Source: Muscardinus avellanarius (taxonomy: Eukaryota > Chordata > Mammalia > Rodentia > Gliridae). From it: a DNA stretch of 64,000 nt. The notes under the pieces were generated by a model, which saw only the letters and a list, made by a program, of their open reading frames with translations, had not been told where the DNA came from and did not search any database. Location: the NCBI GenBank assembly GCA_963383645.1, contig OY726560.1, forward strand, positions 85,361,093 to 85,425,092, written 5' to 3'. Position numbers and translations under genes: made by a program. Shown here piece after piece: positions 1-11,404 of this stretch (position 1 is its first letter; the number at the start of each line of letters is the position of its first letter).

Positions 1-1199
1 TAAGAGGGCTCTCTTTGGGGTTGCAGGAATCGGAATGGGAACCTGAAGAGGATTTTTGTTCTCTAAATCTTGAATTGAGGAGCATGATGTGAGAGGGGAA
101 GCAGTTTTTAGAATGAGATGGCCAGGAACAGCAGAAGAAAAGCATGGAGATAGACTCCTCCCGCCTTTTGCCAGTCCGATAATAAAGTTATCCAAATTCT
201 GTAATGTTATATTTTGGGGTCATTGGCTCTCATTTCTAATCTGTATCAAGGCCAGGCTGTATTACAGTAGAAAATAAGGCATTTTGATCTGAGTTCCCTT
301 TTTAGTTCTAAAAGTGTAACTGTTTCAAGAGGCATGGCAATGGGGACTCGGGGTATCTTTGAGGTTTTGGAACTCATAAGTTGGGAAGCAAGATGCTGGA
401 GGGACAAACAAGGCCTTTTTAAAAGCTGTGCAGTCCAGACAGGTCAGCTGCTAAGCAGATAGGCAGGGCCTGGAGCAGAGAGCTGAGTGTCCTCAAGAGG
501 AGGTGGGTATCTCAAGGCCATGATGGTGTGGGACTCAGCTGGAGGATCCCAAGGGCCAAGGAGGTGGTGGGGGAATAGCTGGAAACCACTTGGGTACATA
601 TAAGAGGCGGGTGGGGGAAGGTATTGGGCGATTGGATCTGGAACCAGCAAGAAAGAAAGAAAGAAAAGGGAGGAGTATTGGTCCAATGAAAAGTGTTGTA
701 GTAGACCCCAAAAGTTATTAAAATAAAAGGCTGAAGTTTTCCCCTCCTTTGTGTTGCAGGAGAGTGTTCCCCCACAGTCAAATTTCAGAGACAGAGCTTA
801 GGAGGCTGTTAAGTAGGTGCAGGGCTTTTTAATCAACCTGATGGTCAGGTGGTTAATTCCAGCTTTCCAGCCTCTGGCCCCTAGACAGTCTGACTTTTGG
901 CCAGGCCTGTGTTATAAAAACTAGGAAAGCATTTAAGTTGTCCAGTCTCTCTTATCAGGCTGATTCTCTGTTTATACTGGGAAGGGACTCCACCCAGGTC
1001 TCATCTCCTGGTTGCCTAGAGGGAGGGGCTGATCCTATTAACTTGCAAGGCACTCTCTTTGCTAGTGTCAGCTCCCTGGACTGGAGGGAGGAGTGGAAAA
1101 CTAAACCTAAGTCTTAACTAAGAATGTAACTACAGATATGTGACTTGTAGGAGGACAGGTATCCAGGCAACTGCTTGTAAAAGACACATGTAAGTAACT

Positions 1200-1500
1200 T
1201 GCTCAGGAATCCTCCCTCCCTACCCTCCTCATACCCAACCTGGATCACAGTCACATTTCAATCCCTGTAAGCTAGCCTGTCTGCCTCCACCCGCTGCCAC
1301 AAGTCCACAAAATGGGGGCTCACATCGAGCTCGGGCCTGGGGTCCTTCAGGAACCACTCCAACCTCAGCCCACTGGTGCAATGAACTTTCTCCTTTTCAC
1401 CCTAATTGGTTTTGGGTTGATCATTCCAGAGAATTTCTATAACAGTGTTGGATCTGCAATCTACTTTGAGCAGGGATCAGTAAAGGATGAGTGAGGGCCT
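1200..1500 (+). mobile_element. possible old LTR-retroelement remnant (primer-binding-site-like sequence)
   Basis: After ...AGTCCACAAAA the sequence TGGGGGCTC at 1313-1321 equals the first nine bases of the tRNA-Pro primer-binding site used by many class I endogenous retroviruses; the bases that follow diverge. The preceding 900 bp could be LTR (a TTATAAAAA at 911-919, AATAAAAG at 722), but I cannot find a matching second LTR or any gag/pol frame. The resemblance could be chance. Confidence 0.2.
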
Positions 1501-1503
1501 TTA

Positions 1504-1580
1504 AAAAAATTTTTTTTTTATTGATGCATTGTAGTCAGACATCTTAATGGGGTACAAGATGGTAGAGGCATACAGGTCTT
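1504..1580 (-). mobile_element. 5'-truncated L1 3' end
   Basis: The T-rich start, then TTGATGCATTGTAGTCAGACATC and the following text matching the L1 3' UTR at 57510-57560 (ATCTTAATGGG.TACAA.ATG) show a short minus-strand L1 tail. Confidence 0.6.
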
Positions 1581-3238
1581 TTTATCCCGAGGGGGGCACA
1601 GGGCAGAGGGGGGCCTTGGTTGTCCTGGGCAGGAGAGAATGTGGTGGGGAGCTGCGGGACTTGGTAGATGTGGAGTCAGGAGGCAGGGCAGGGTGAGGCT
1701 GCAGGAGGAGTAATGCAGCTTGCAGACCAGGTGCGTCAAGTGAGCTGGCCAGATTCTGAAGCTGACCACTGGGCAGAGGGAAGGAGGGAGCAAGAAAGGG
1801 GGTTAGGTCTGGAGGCCATGAGGGATGGGGGGAGGGGGAGTGTATAGATGCACGCTGGCAGCAGGGTTGGAGTGGGAAGGTTAGCAAGCACCCCAAACGG
1901 AAGTGGACCTGGGAGCCAGAAGTGCTCTGGCAGGGCTGGCCTCAGGCTAGTTGTGAGTTTTGGGAGCATGGATGTGGGGATGGAGACCGAGACCATGGGA
2001 GAAGATTGTCTTTTCCCTGGGAAGTTCTGCATCAAGGAGGATTTGGCAAAGAAATTGGTTTTTACAGAACAAGGGGCAAGAGTGGAGAGGAAAGAAAGCT
2101 GGAAAATAGGTTTTCCTTCTGCCTTTGGCTGTTCTGGTCAATGTAATTATCTAAGTCTGTGTAATTTTGGGGTTGGTAGAATGTGCCAGTTTTTTTTAAG
2201 CAAAGCAGTTTGGTTTAAGCTTCCCCTTTGAGTCCAAAAGGAGAAAGGTATAAAAGGTATACCAGAGGGGATTCTGAGGAATTGAAATTTTGAAGGGCCT
2301 TTAAGATAACCAGGGGAGACTAAGGCTTTTCACCCAGCGTCCCAGGTGAATATTTCACTCAGTTTGGATCAAGCCTGGTAGGTGAGTGGGTGGAGCCAGA
2401 AACAGAAAGGCTGGAGTCCCTGTGTTTCTGTTTTGTCAGTGGACAAAATCCTCAGGAAGAAATTTGGAAAGGGATTTGGGGGGGCCTTTCTGTGCACCTC
2501 AGAATAAGAGATAATGGGGCACGACTTAGCAAGCCAAAATAGGTGACTGCTGTTGCATACTAAAGTCCTGGATCAGCAAAAAGACCTTCCAAATGCTGAA
2601 GCTGTGCTAAGAAGAGGAGGGAAAGAGGAGGTGATACTGGTCCCTCAAAGAGTGACCAGCCTCTGAATAAAGTTTTGGCCGTTACTTTTGTCCTGGATTT
2701 CATTTCCTGGCCAATGCACCATATACTGGTAAATATCATATATTGGTAAATATGGAGACAAAGAGTGCACAGCTCAGGAACGGCAGAAGCAGATTTATCT
2801 GGTGACAAATCTGAGGGGAAGCACCTGACTGGGAGGGAGAGTCCATGAGAGTCAGGGGCCCTGTCTTACAGACTAGGGGCTTTTTATGGGGCATTAGGAG
2901 GAAAGGATAGTTACACAGTCATGGCTTTTTCCCATTGGTGGTCTTGACAGGGGCTGAACAGGTAGGCTTATGGGCTTGGGACAGATGGATGGTTAGAGCC
3001 TTTTTCTCACTGCTGGAGTTCTTTTTTCTCTACCTCCTCTGCTCAGGCCTCACAGCCAGACCTCACAGTGCCCACAATTCTAACTTGATTATCTACATTT
3101 AGTGAGATTTATTTTGGAGAAGAATATTTTTAGTGTGAGCTCTTGTTTTGTTTTTGGTTCATCGTATGTCATATCAGCTGAAGGAAACAGAGTAATGCCC
3201 TTAATTGTACTTTTGCTTTGGAATATTCTTATATGGGA

Positions 3239-3262
3239 GTGTGTGTGTGTGTGTGTGTGTGT
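3239..3262. repeat. (GT)12 microsatellite
   Basis: A pure GT run directly abutting the 3' (tail) end of a minus-strand SINE. Confidence 0.95.
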
Positions 3263-3439
3263 TGGTACTGGTGATTGAAGCTCTTTTTCTTTTACTTTTT
3301 CCCCTAATTTTTTTTGAAGCAGGTCTCACTAGGTTGCTGAGAGTCTTGCTATGTTGCTGAGGTTCTCCTCAAACCTGTAGTCTTCCCACATCAACCTCCC
3401 AAGTGGTGGGATTACAGGTGTGCTCCACCATGCCTGGCT
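3263..3439 (-). mobile_element. B1-ID SINE, type A, damaged
   Basis: Starts TTGGTACTGGTGATTGAAG, the ID end, then ...AGGTCTCACTAGGTTGCTGA..., and ends at CACCATGCCTGGC, the B1 5' end. The right half is shortened, indicating an old copy. Confidence 0.8.
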
Positions 3440-3610
3440 TATTTGAGTACTGTTCTTCATGAATTCATGCCTTTTGAAGTAAAGTAAGTCCTACTTCAAA
3501 AGTCTAACTCAGGAGGAGATGAAAATGTGAATGCTTCATGCTTCACTGTTGAACTTAGTACATACTAAGAGCACAGGCACTTATTGAACATATTTTGCTT
3601 TAATATTTTC

Positions 3611-3806
3611 TTTTTTTTTCTTTTTGGTGGTACTGGGGTTTCTGGAAACCCTTCTACCTCCGGTCTACACTCCCAGACCTTATTTTTATACTTTTTAATT
3701 TGGAAACAGGGCCTCTTAAGCCAGCAAGGCTGGCTTTGAACCTGTGCGATCCTCCTGTCTCTGCCTCCCAAGCATGGGGATTACAAGCGCGTGCCACCAC
3801 GCCCGG
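3611..3806 (-). mobile_element. B1-ID SINE, type B
   Basis: Poly-T, GGTGGTACTGGGGTTTCTGG, CCTTCTACCTCCGG, then CTTAAGCCAGCAAGGCTGGC and the B1 end CACCACGCCCGG. It carries the type B hairpin. Confidence 0.9.
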
Positions 3807-4574
3807 TTTTCCTTTAATATTTTCTAACTTAAAAGACTGTTAAAAGAGGTGAACGACTGCTCTCTTAAAATTTTTTTCTAATTTTTAAATTTTTATACTT
3901 TTATTAGTGCATTGTAATTATATATCATACTGAAATATAGTTTAATAGTTATAGGCTGTAGATCATATATAGCTTTTTTAAAAAAAGGTGTTAAAGATGG
4001 CTAATAAGAGACTTAATGTATTTCTTGAAAAAGAAGTTTGTTAAACAATAATCTTTAAATGTGAGGCAGTGATTTCCTGAAGATTGATTTTGTTAGGTTA
4101 AAGACATGTGGCACTTAGCAGGAAGAGGATGTTTGAAGCATGCAATTAGCGTTGTCATATACATGTGTAGTAATACAGATTTGAAGAGGCTATGTACTAA
4201 GACCTTTGAGTAAAAGGGAGATAAAGAGAGGTGTTCTGGGTGTACATGAAGTCTTGTCACTCAAAATAATAATAATACTATCGTGAACTGCCTAATTTTG
4301 TCCTGTACTCTTTTACATTTTTCATCACCATATATCTTGTACCCTAAACTGTCCTGGAGCTGCTGCCTCCTGTTTCTCCACTTTGTGTTCACACTGTTCT
4401 CAAGTCAAGGAGAACAAGAAGATTGAAAGTGAGGGGGAAGGTGGAGATTGCATCTGTGAATAGAGATGTCTGAAGACTCACCAAATGTCAAAATGTGTAA
4501 CATGGACACTTTCAGGAAATGTTCTCTTTTTTGTAGTATTGACCTGGAGAAGAAAAGGAAGGAGGCAGTTGTGA

Positions 4575-4797
4575 TTTTTTTTTTTTTTTTTCCGGTACTG
4601 GAGGTGGAACCCAGGGGCATTCTACAACCTAGCTACACCCCCAGTCCTATTTTTTTATTCTTTTTATTTTGAAACAGAGTTTTACCAAGTTGCAAAGGGC
4701 CTCACTAAGGAGGAACTGAAGCTGTCCATGAACCATGATCCTCCTGTCTCAACCTCCCTAATGCTGGGATTACAAGCGTGCGCCATCATGCCCGGCT
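4575..4797 (-). mobile_element. B1-ID SINE, type A
   Basis: A T17 tail, GGTACTGGAGGTGGAACCCA, GCTACACCCCCAGTCC, then the B1 half ending CATCATGCCCGGC. Confidence 0.9.
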
Positions 4798-4984
4798 TAG
4801 TTGTGATTTATTTTGAGACAGTGACTTATGACTTATCTGAGAAGATGATGATTCCAGAATTCAAATATATATATAAGAAAAATACTTATGTCATTGTAGC
4901 TGTTGGGTACATTTGGGTTTAAAAGGACTTCCTGAGGTAGAAAGGTCTTACTGCCACAGTAACCAGCAATTATTTATTAAATCC

Positions 4985-5053
4985 TTGCCATGAACCCTGG
5001 GCTTTAGTCATGCCAGGGAAGTGCTCAACCACTGAACTATAACCCTAGCCCTG
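4985..5053 (-). mobile_element. free ID element (tRNA-Ala-derived), diverged
   Basis: TGAACCCTGGGC...AAGTGCTCAACCACTGAACTATAACCCTAGCCC is the reverse complement of an ID element with its B box and A box degraded. Confidence 0.6.
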
Positions 5054-5600
5054 ACTGTGATGAATATATTAAATAGAAAACATTATTTTTGTCTTTACTG
5101 AGTTTACAGTTTGGAATGAAAAGATGTATGAAGCCAAAGAAAAGTTTACCAGTTCAGTTTTGCTGAATTAAATAATCAGTGTTCTGTTAGAGGGGGAGAA
5201 ATTAACAAGGACAAAAGTTAGCTAGTAAGATGGAACTTAAACTACCAGAGACACTCAGTGTGTTTGTACCTTTCTTTCAAAACTTCCATTAAGCACAGAA
5301 GTACAACTACTCATAATTTAGGCCTCTCAGTCTTGTTCATGGCCAAGTATGGCAAGAAACACTACACCATCCTTTTTAGCTGTGTGTGTAAATGCATGCC
5401 CTCTGCTGCTGCTGCCGTCTGTGTGTACAGCTCCTTGTTTTTTCATCTTGCTACCTCTCAGGTCAGGATTTGCATTTTTATTTTTCAGTTCCTCCTTGAG
5501 GCTGTTAGGTGGTAACTTTACTAGATTTGAGAACTAGTTACATGAAAGTTTAGAATGTGGGTGTCTGTATGTTAGGAACTTTATATACAAGCCACTGTTT

Positions 5601-5800
5601 TTTTGTTTGTTTGTTTGTTTTGTGTCGTTTTTGTGGTACTGGGCTTCCTGGAAGCCCTTCTACCTCCGGGCTATACTCCCAGACCTATTTTTATATTTTT
5701 ATTTGGAAACAGGTTCTCTTAAGCCAGAGAGGCTGGCTTCGAACCTGTGCGATCCTCCTGTCTTTGCCTCTCAAGCTTGGGGATTACAAGTGTGTGCCAC
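5601..5800 (-). mobile_element. B1-ID SINE, type B, with perfect 12-bp target duplication
   Basis: AAGCCACTGTTT occurs at 5589-5600 and again at 5801-5812. The tail has grown a (TTTG)n run. The B1 end is slightly 5' truncated (ends GTGTGCCAC). It is a young insertion. Confidence 0.95.
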
Positions 5801-5849
5801 AAGCCACTGTTTAATGTATACAAATTTATTATGTGGTTATTTTTCCTAT

Positions 5850-5945
5850 TTTTTTAGATAAGAAAACTGAAGATCACAGGTTAAAATACTTTGAAGTTGC
5901 ATGGCCAGGAAATGACGTCAGATGTTTTCCCTGTTGCTTCAGTAC
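5850..5945 (+). mobile_element. MIR fragment
   Basis: AGATAAGAAAACTGAAGATCACAGGTTAAAATACTTTGAAG...CATGGCCAGGAAATG follows the MIR core pattern (GAGGAAACTGAGGCACAGAGAGGTTAAG). Confidence 0.55.
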
Positions 5946-6293
5946 TTTATTTCTAGCTGAGAGCACTAGCAGGGAGGGGAAGTAGAAAATAGATAACTTG
6001 AAGGGAAGGTCAGAATTGATCCCCTTATCAGTTAAAAGTTAATGAAAAGTTTACCTCTGATTTTGGAATCTATGAGCAAATTGTTCTGCTCAAAAGGGTT
6101 TGCTAGCTTGACAGGTTAGATTTAAGTTGTGTTTCCATTGTGCAGGAGCTGTGAGCTGCTCATGCAGGTCTTTGCACTTTGGTGTCCTCATAATAACATG
6201 ATAAGGATATAGTAAAAAATTAAAGCCTAGTTATACATAGTAGGCATAGGACATAGCTCCTACACGGTATCACTACTTACAAAAGAAAAACAA

Positions 6294-6465
6294 TGCCAGG
6301 TGTGGTGTTGCATGACTAATCCCAGTATATGGGAGGCTGAGACAGAAGAATCATAGGTTCAACACATGATGGTAACTTAGACCCTCCTTCAAAATGAAAA
6401 ATGGAGCTGGTGTTGAAGCTCAGAGGCAGAGTGCCCATGGGTTCAATCCCCAAGCATCATGCACA
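6294..6465 (+). mobile_element. B1-ID SINE, type A, diverged
   Basis: GCCAGGTGTGGTGTTGCATG through GGGAGGCTGAGACAGAAG, then GAGCTGGTGTTGAAGCTCAG and GGGTTCAATCCCCA. There are small internal deletions. Confidence 0.8.
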
Positions 6466-7640
6466 TATACAAACACACAAAGTTTGTGTTTATCATTGAA
6501 TATAAAGTATATCAGCCCTATGAACGAAAAAAAAAAATTCCCATGTAGTTACCTCCATACTCAAAAGAGCTTGTACTATAACTCTTATGATAAGAGCATT
6601 CAGGAGAAGAGGAGCCTTCTTTGTTCATTTCCTCAAATAATGTGCTTTTCTTTGAATCTCTGGTCTTTCCCCAGAGCTTGTTGAGATTTGTCCTCACTTT
6701 TGCAGAGAAAGGAACAGCAGGGAGCACTTGGCTGCTTCTCCATGTGTGCAAGAAGGGAAGGAAAGCGATTCATCTTAATTCTGTTCTCCTCCCACTCTGT
6801 GACTTCTGTCTGTTTGCCATCTTCTTTGACTTGTCATCACCTAACTCTCCACAGTGAGTTCCTCAACAGCCAACCAGGCACCATTATGTCCAGGAGGGCC
6901 CTCTGCACTTCTTTCCTACACCAAATGGTTTTAAACCACAAATCTAAATTTTCAAAAAAGCGTAAGAAACATTTGGAACAGTTTGCAAATTATTTCAGGT
7001 GTGCTTGTGTGCATATGCACTTTCTTTTTTAAGTGTGGTCCCCACAATATAGAGAAAATGTCAAGAAGTAAAATTGTATTTTATGTATAAATATGATGGC
7101 TTCCTTAAACAGACATAAGTGCTTAAGCTATTCAGGTTTTTATTCTATTCTGCCACTGTCTACTCCCTCATCCCTGCCCTTTTTTTTTCTCTTTGGTTCA
7201 CTATTTTGGTTTTTTGTTTAATGCATTACTTGAACACTCCTAAAATTGTTTTCTATATGGAAGAGAAAATGGCAGGAGTGGGCCAGTAAAATTTGTAATC
7301 AGAGTAACAGAAATGCTGAAGCATGGCCAGCCTTTCCTAGGTAACAAAACGTGATTGTCTCCAAATGAAAGATCTGGGGCTTAGGGGCATGAGAGGCCTT
7401 AGTAACCTATTAGAATGCAGCATCTTTATTTCACATGTGCAGAAGTGCTGTTTTGGAGGTGTGTGCAATTCCATTCAGCAGAGTTATCTGTGGAGACAAG
7501 GCTAGACCTTGCTGTCAGGATGTCTAGATGTGTGGTAGGAACTTTTTCTTGATTGAGTTGGGGTCATCTCAGAATTAACTAGTGGCACTTTGAAGGTGCT
7601 TTTAGGTACTGCTTGCTTTAGGTTCATTAAAAATGATCTA

Positions 7641-7810
7641 GCCAGGCATGGTGGTACATGTACTTACAGGCTGAGACAGAAGGATCATGGGTTCAAGGCC
7701 AATGCCAGCAATTTAGTGAGGTCATCAGCAACTTAGCAAAATCTATTTGAAAATTAAAAAAAAAAAAAGAGCTGGAGGTGTAGCTCAGAGGTGGAATGCA
7801 CCTCCCCCAA
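7641..7810 (+). mobile_element. B1-ID SINE, type A, with internal deletions
   Basis: GCCAGGCATGGTGGTACATG, TTAGTGAGGTCATCAGCAAC, A-run, AGCTGGAGGTGTAGCTCAGA. The ID part lacks its B-box segment. Confidence 0.8.
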
Positions 7811-8104
7811 AGATGTATATTTAAAGTTAGAGGATCATTATAAATTATCAACATAGTCACTTTAAGGCAGACTTTGCTTTATAAGCTCATGTATACATTG
7901 ATTATATTCTACTTAAAATCCCATTAGTTAGCAGCTGGGGACTGTTACTCCTGGTAGTCTATATGTGGTAGTATAACCAGCCTCTGGATTTTGGAATAAA
8001 GCATGAAAAATGCTCAATATTTATTGAGAGTCCTAAGCAATGTATACAGTAAAATGTCAATATTGTGTTTTAAAAAAGTATATGCTTAGAGAGTTAACAA
8101 TAGT

Positions 8105-8321
8105 AGCTCTTTTTTTCTTTTTGTGGTACTGGGGCTGGAACCTTGAGGCATTCTACCTCCAAACTATACTCTCAGCCCTAATTTTTATTTTATGTTTTGA
8201 AACAGGATCTCTCTAAGTCTTAGAGGGCGTCACTAAGTAGCTGAGGCTAGCCACGAATAACAATCTTCCAGTCTCAGCCTCCCAAGTGCTGGGATTACAA
8301 GCATGCACCACCATGCCTGGC
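8105..8321 (-). mobile_element. B1-ID SINE, type A
   Basis: T-rich tail, GTGGTACTGGGGCTGGAACC, CAGCCCTAATTTTTATT, then the B1 half ending CACCATGCCTGGC. TAACAAT flanks both ends. Confidence 0.85.
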
Positions 8322-8364
8322 TAACAATGCTTCTTTGAATGCTAGCATTATGAAAATGTATTTT

Positions 8365-8508
8365 ATATTTTGCAGTACTGGGGTTTGAACCCAGGGCATT
8401 CTACCTCTGAGCCTCACTAAGTAGCTGAGGCTGGCTATGAACCTGTGGTTTTTCTGTCTCAGCCTCCCAAGTACTGGGATTACAAGCATGTACCACCACT
8501 ATGGCCAG
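8365..8508 (-). mobile_element. B1-ID SINE, type A, with central deletion
   Basis: GCAGTACTGGGGTTTGAACC goes straight from GAGCCTCACTAAGTAGCTGA into the B1 half, missing the linker between the monomers. Confidence 0.8.
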
Positions 8509-8529
8509 TTCTTTAAAATTTTACTTTGT

Positions 8530-8735
8530 AGCCAGGCATGGTGTCACACCCTTGTTATCCCACTCTTGGGAGGCGGAGACAGGAGGATAGAGCAGGTTTG
8601 AAGCCAGCGCATGCTGGCTTAAGAGATCCTGTTTCCAAATAAAAAAGTATTAAAAAATAGGTCTGGGAGTGTAGCCTGGAGGTAGAAGGGTTTCCAGGAA
8701 CCCCAGTACCACAAAAGAAAAAAAAAAATTTTTTT
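8530..8735 (+). mobile_element. B1-ID SINE, type B, with 11-bp target duplication
   Basis: TTTTACTTTGT lies at 8519-8529 and 8736-8746. The body shows GCCAGCGCATGCTGGC and TTTCCAGGAACCCCAGTACC before an A-rich tail. Confidence 0.9.
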
Positions 8736-8994
8736 TTTTACTTTGTTTTCAAGTTTTCTAGAAAGGGCATATATAATCTAATCAATATTATGAAAATGTA
8801 GCTGATGCTAATTGTTTCTATTCAACTTCAGGAATATTTTATAGAGTGAAATAAGTTCTATCTTTGAAGCTTTCTGACATGTATTATTATGTGTGAGATA
8901 ATCTTTTTGCCTCTTTATTTTTCTTCCCTAGGCTTTCTTATTTGTTAAATGTGTTTTCATCTCTTAGGAAATTATTCTCTGTATGTGCACCTGT

Positions 8995-9190
8995 CTCATA
9001 CTGGGAGTTCAACTCAGGGGTGACTCTACTACTACTCAGCCTTATTTTTAACTTTTTTTAAATTTTGAAACAGGGTCTCACTAAGTTGCAGAGGGCCCTG
9101 CTAACTTACTGATGCTGGCTGTAAACCTGTGATCCTCCTGTTGCAACCTGTCAAGTACTGGGGTTACAGGCATGTGCCATAGTCTCAGCT
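8995..9190 (-). mobile_element. B1-ID SINE, type A, diverged
   Basis: ATACTGGGAGTTCAACTCAG, GAAACAGGGTCTCACTAAGT, ending CATGTGCCATAGTCTCAGC. Confidence 0.8.
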
Positions 9191-9727
9191 AGGTTATCTT
9201 TTAATATGAAAAAACTTACTCCTTCCTGATCACATCAATATATGAACATAAAGTGTGAGCTGCACTTCTTTATTATGTTACACCATTACTCTATATACTA
9301 AGTGTATGACCTAATTTGCATGAAAGTATGCCTTTTAGTAGATTGTACAGCAGTCCTTCCTTACTCTGGAGAGAAGTGTTCCAGCACTCCAGGGGAATAC
9401 CTAACACTCTGGATAGTACTGAACTATCTACAATTGAGCATCTCTTAACTAAAAATCTGAAAAAGCTCCAGGCTCTGAAGCTTTTTCAAGCCACAGTGGA
9501 AAATTTCTTGACCTTATACTAAAAATATTGTAGAATAGTTGACCTTAGACTAAAACTATTGTGTATAATTACCTTTAGTTCACATGTATGAGGTGTATAC
9601 AAAACATAAATGAAGTTTGTGTTTAGACTGGGGTCCTGTCCTTAAGATTATGTATATGCAGATATCTCAAAAATCTAAAATATCTAAACCACTTCTGATC
9701 TCAGGTATTTCAGATAAGAATACTCAA

Positions 9728-9938
9728 CCTAAACTTGGGTATAGTACTTGGGAGGCTGAGATAGGAGGATCATGGGTTTGAGATCAGCTTCTTCAGCAAG
9801 TTAGCGAGACTCAGCAACCTCGAGAGACCTTGTTTCAGAATAAAAAATAAAAATACTAAAAAGGGGGTTGAGTGTGCAGCTCAGAGGTACAATGCCCCTG
9901 GGCTTAATCCTCAGTATGCCTACTCCCACACACAAAAT
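9728..9938 (+). mobile_element. B1-ID SINE, type A, 5' degraded
   Basis: The beginning is worn (CCTAAACTTGGGTATAGTAC). GGGAGGCTGAGATAGGAGGA and the ID half GTGCAGCTCAGAGGTACAAT are clear. Confidence 0.75.
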
Positions 9939-11190
9939 GAATACTCAGTTTATATGTACTATTTTTCCTTGTACATACATACCTATAATGACTTTGAGTT
10001 ATAAGTTAGGAATAGTAAGAGATTAACACCAATAAGTAATAGAACAGTCATACTGTAAAATTATGATAATATGGTCTCTCTCAACAATATATATTATACT
10101 GAACTTAGCCTTCTTGTAATGATGTGGGATGATAGCATGTCTAAGTGATGAGATGAAGGACTAGGTGTGATGTAGCCTTCCGCTGGTACTTGAGGCTGTC
10201 TTCCACAAAAGCACTGCAGTACTGATTATCAGTATGGCTACTGTGTGACTGATGATCAGTGCAGTATATGCAGTGTGGACATGAGGGGAAAGGGATGGTT
10301 CACATCTCAGGTGGGGTGAAGCCTGATGGTGTAAGATTTCATTATGCAGTTTAAGACTTATGAACTATTTATTTATTGGCTTTTCCATTGAATCTTTTGA
10401 AACCAGGGATGACTGGGTAAATGAGACCAGGCAAAATGAAACTACAGATAAGTAGTTTCTAAATGATGACTGTTCCTTCAGTTCCAGGATCTTTTCCTCA
10501 TTGTTTCCCTCCTGGGCATCCTTGGTAGCTTCTAATCTGCTTATTTGTCTCTCCTTCTAGACTGTAGAGAAAGGGGTCTGACATATCAAGTGTCTATGTC
10601 CTTCCATGGCTGCTTGTGTGATGGATTTTCCAGCTCTTTTAGAATCCAGTCTCAGGCCTGTTCCAATAGATCTGAAGCAGGTCTTTGTGTACACAGGTCA
10701 TATTATACATACTGTATCTCTCCAAATGCACTCATCCCTGTTTCCTCTAAATTAGAATGGACTCTTGGATTTCTAGGAGCTCAGAAGCCTTCTGAAATTG
10801 TATACAAAATTTATGACCTGTTCAGTTTTTAATAGGGAGAAGGTCCATAAATTTGGTGAGTCTCTCAAGAGGATCCAGGCAGGAAAAAAGTAAGAGATAG
10901 AAAATCATTGGCCTACAACACAAAGGCTGTTATTGTGCTGGAAAATGCCTGACTGCAGGTAATTTCTTCAAAAGCATCATCATTTTCTCTCTTGAGAATA
11001 CCACTGTTTCCTCAGCTTACAATGCTTCTTTATCTGTTTCACACAGTGCATACCTATAAGGAAGCTGTCTTTACTCCCTGGATCCAGGTCCCACTTTGGG
11101 CTCCTCAGGACTTTGGGCACTGTGGCACCCTGCCTCTTTACACAAGAAGCAGGCATGCTGATGCCTTCTTCACAGGCTTATTGCGATTTT

Positions 11191-11404
11191 CTTTCTTTTC
11201 TTTCTTTTTTTTTTTTTTGGTGGTACTGGGATTCCTGGAAGCCCTTCTACCTCCGGGCTACACTCCCAGACCTATTTTTACAGCTTTGTATTTGGAAACA
11301 GGGTCTCCTAAGCCAGCACGTGCGGCTGGCTTCGAACCTGCGTGATCCTCCTGTCTCTGCCTCCCAAGCGCGGGTATTACAAGCATGCACCACCACGCCC
11401 GGCC
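11191..11404 (-). mobile_element. B1-ID SINE, type B, with target duplication
   Basis: TGCGATTTT at 11182-11190 recurs at 11409-11417. GGATTCCTGGAAGCCCTTCT and CTAAGCCAGCACGTGCGGCTGGCTT are the type B signature. Confidence 0.95.

Noticed and set aside
1312..1494. Short frame MGAHIELGPG as a retroviral gene product
   Set aside because: It starts inside a primer-binding-site-like stretch and shows no similarity I can support to any retroviral protein.
5258..5537. Small protein frame starting MCLYLSFKTS / MARNTTPSFL
   Set aside because: No homology recognised, no splice or conservation support, and two overlapping frames of equal quality.
10545..10832. A 95-codon frame after CTCCTTCTAG
   Set aside because: The acceptor-like text and CTAGACTGTAGAG resemble an old L2/MIR end, and the frame has no recognisable domain.
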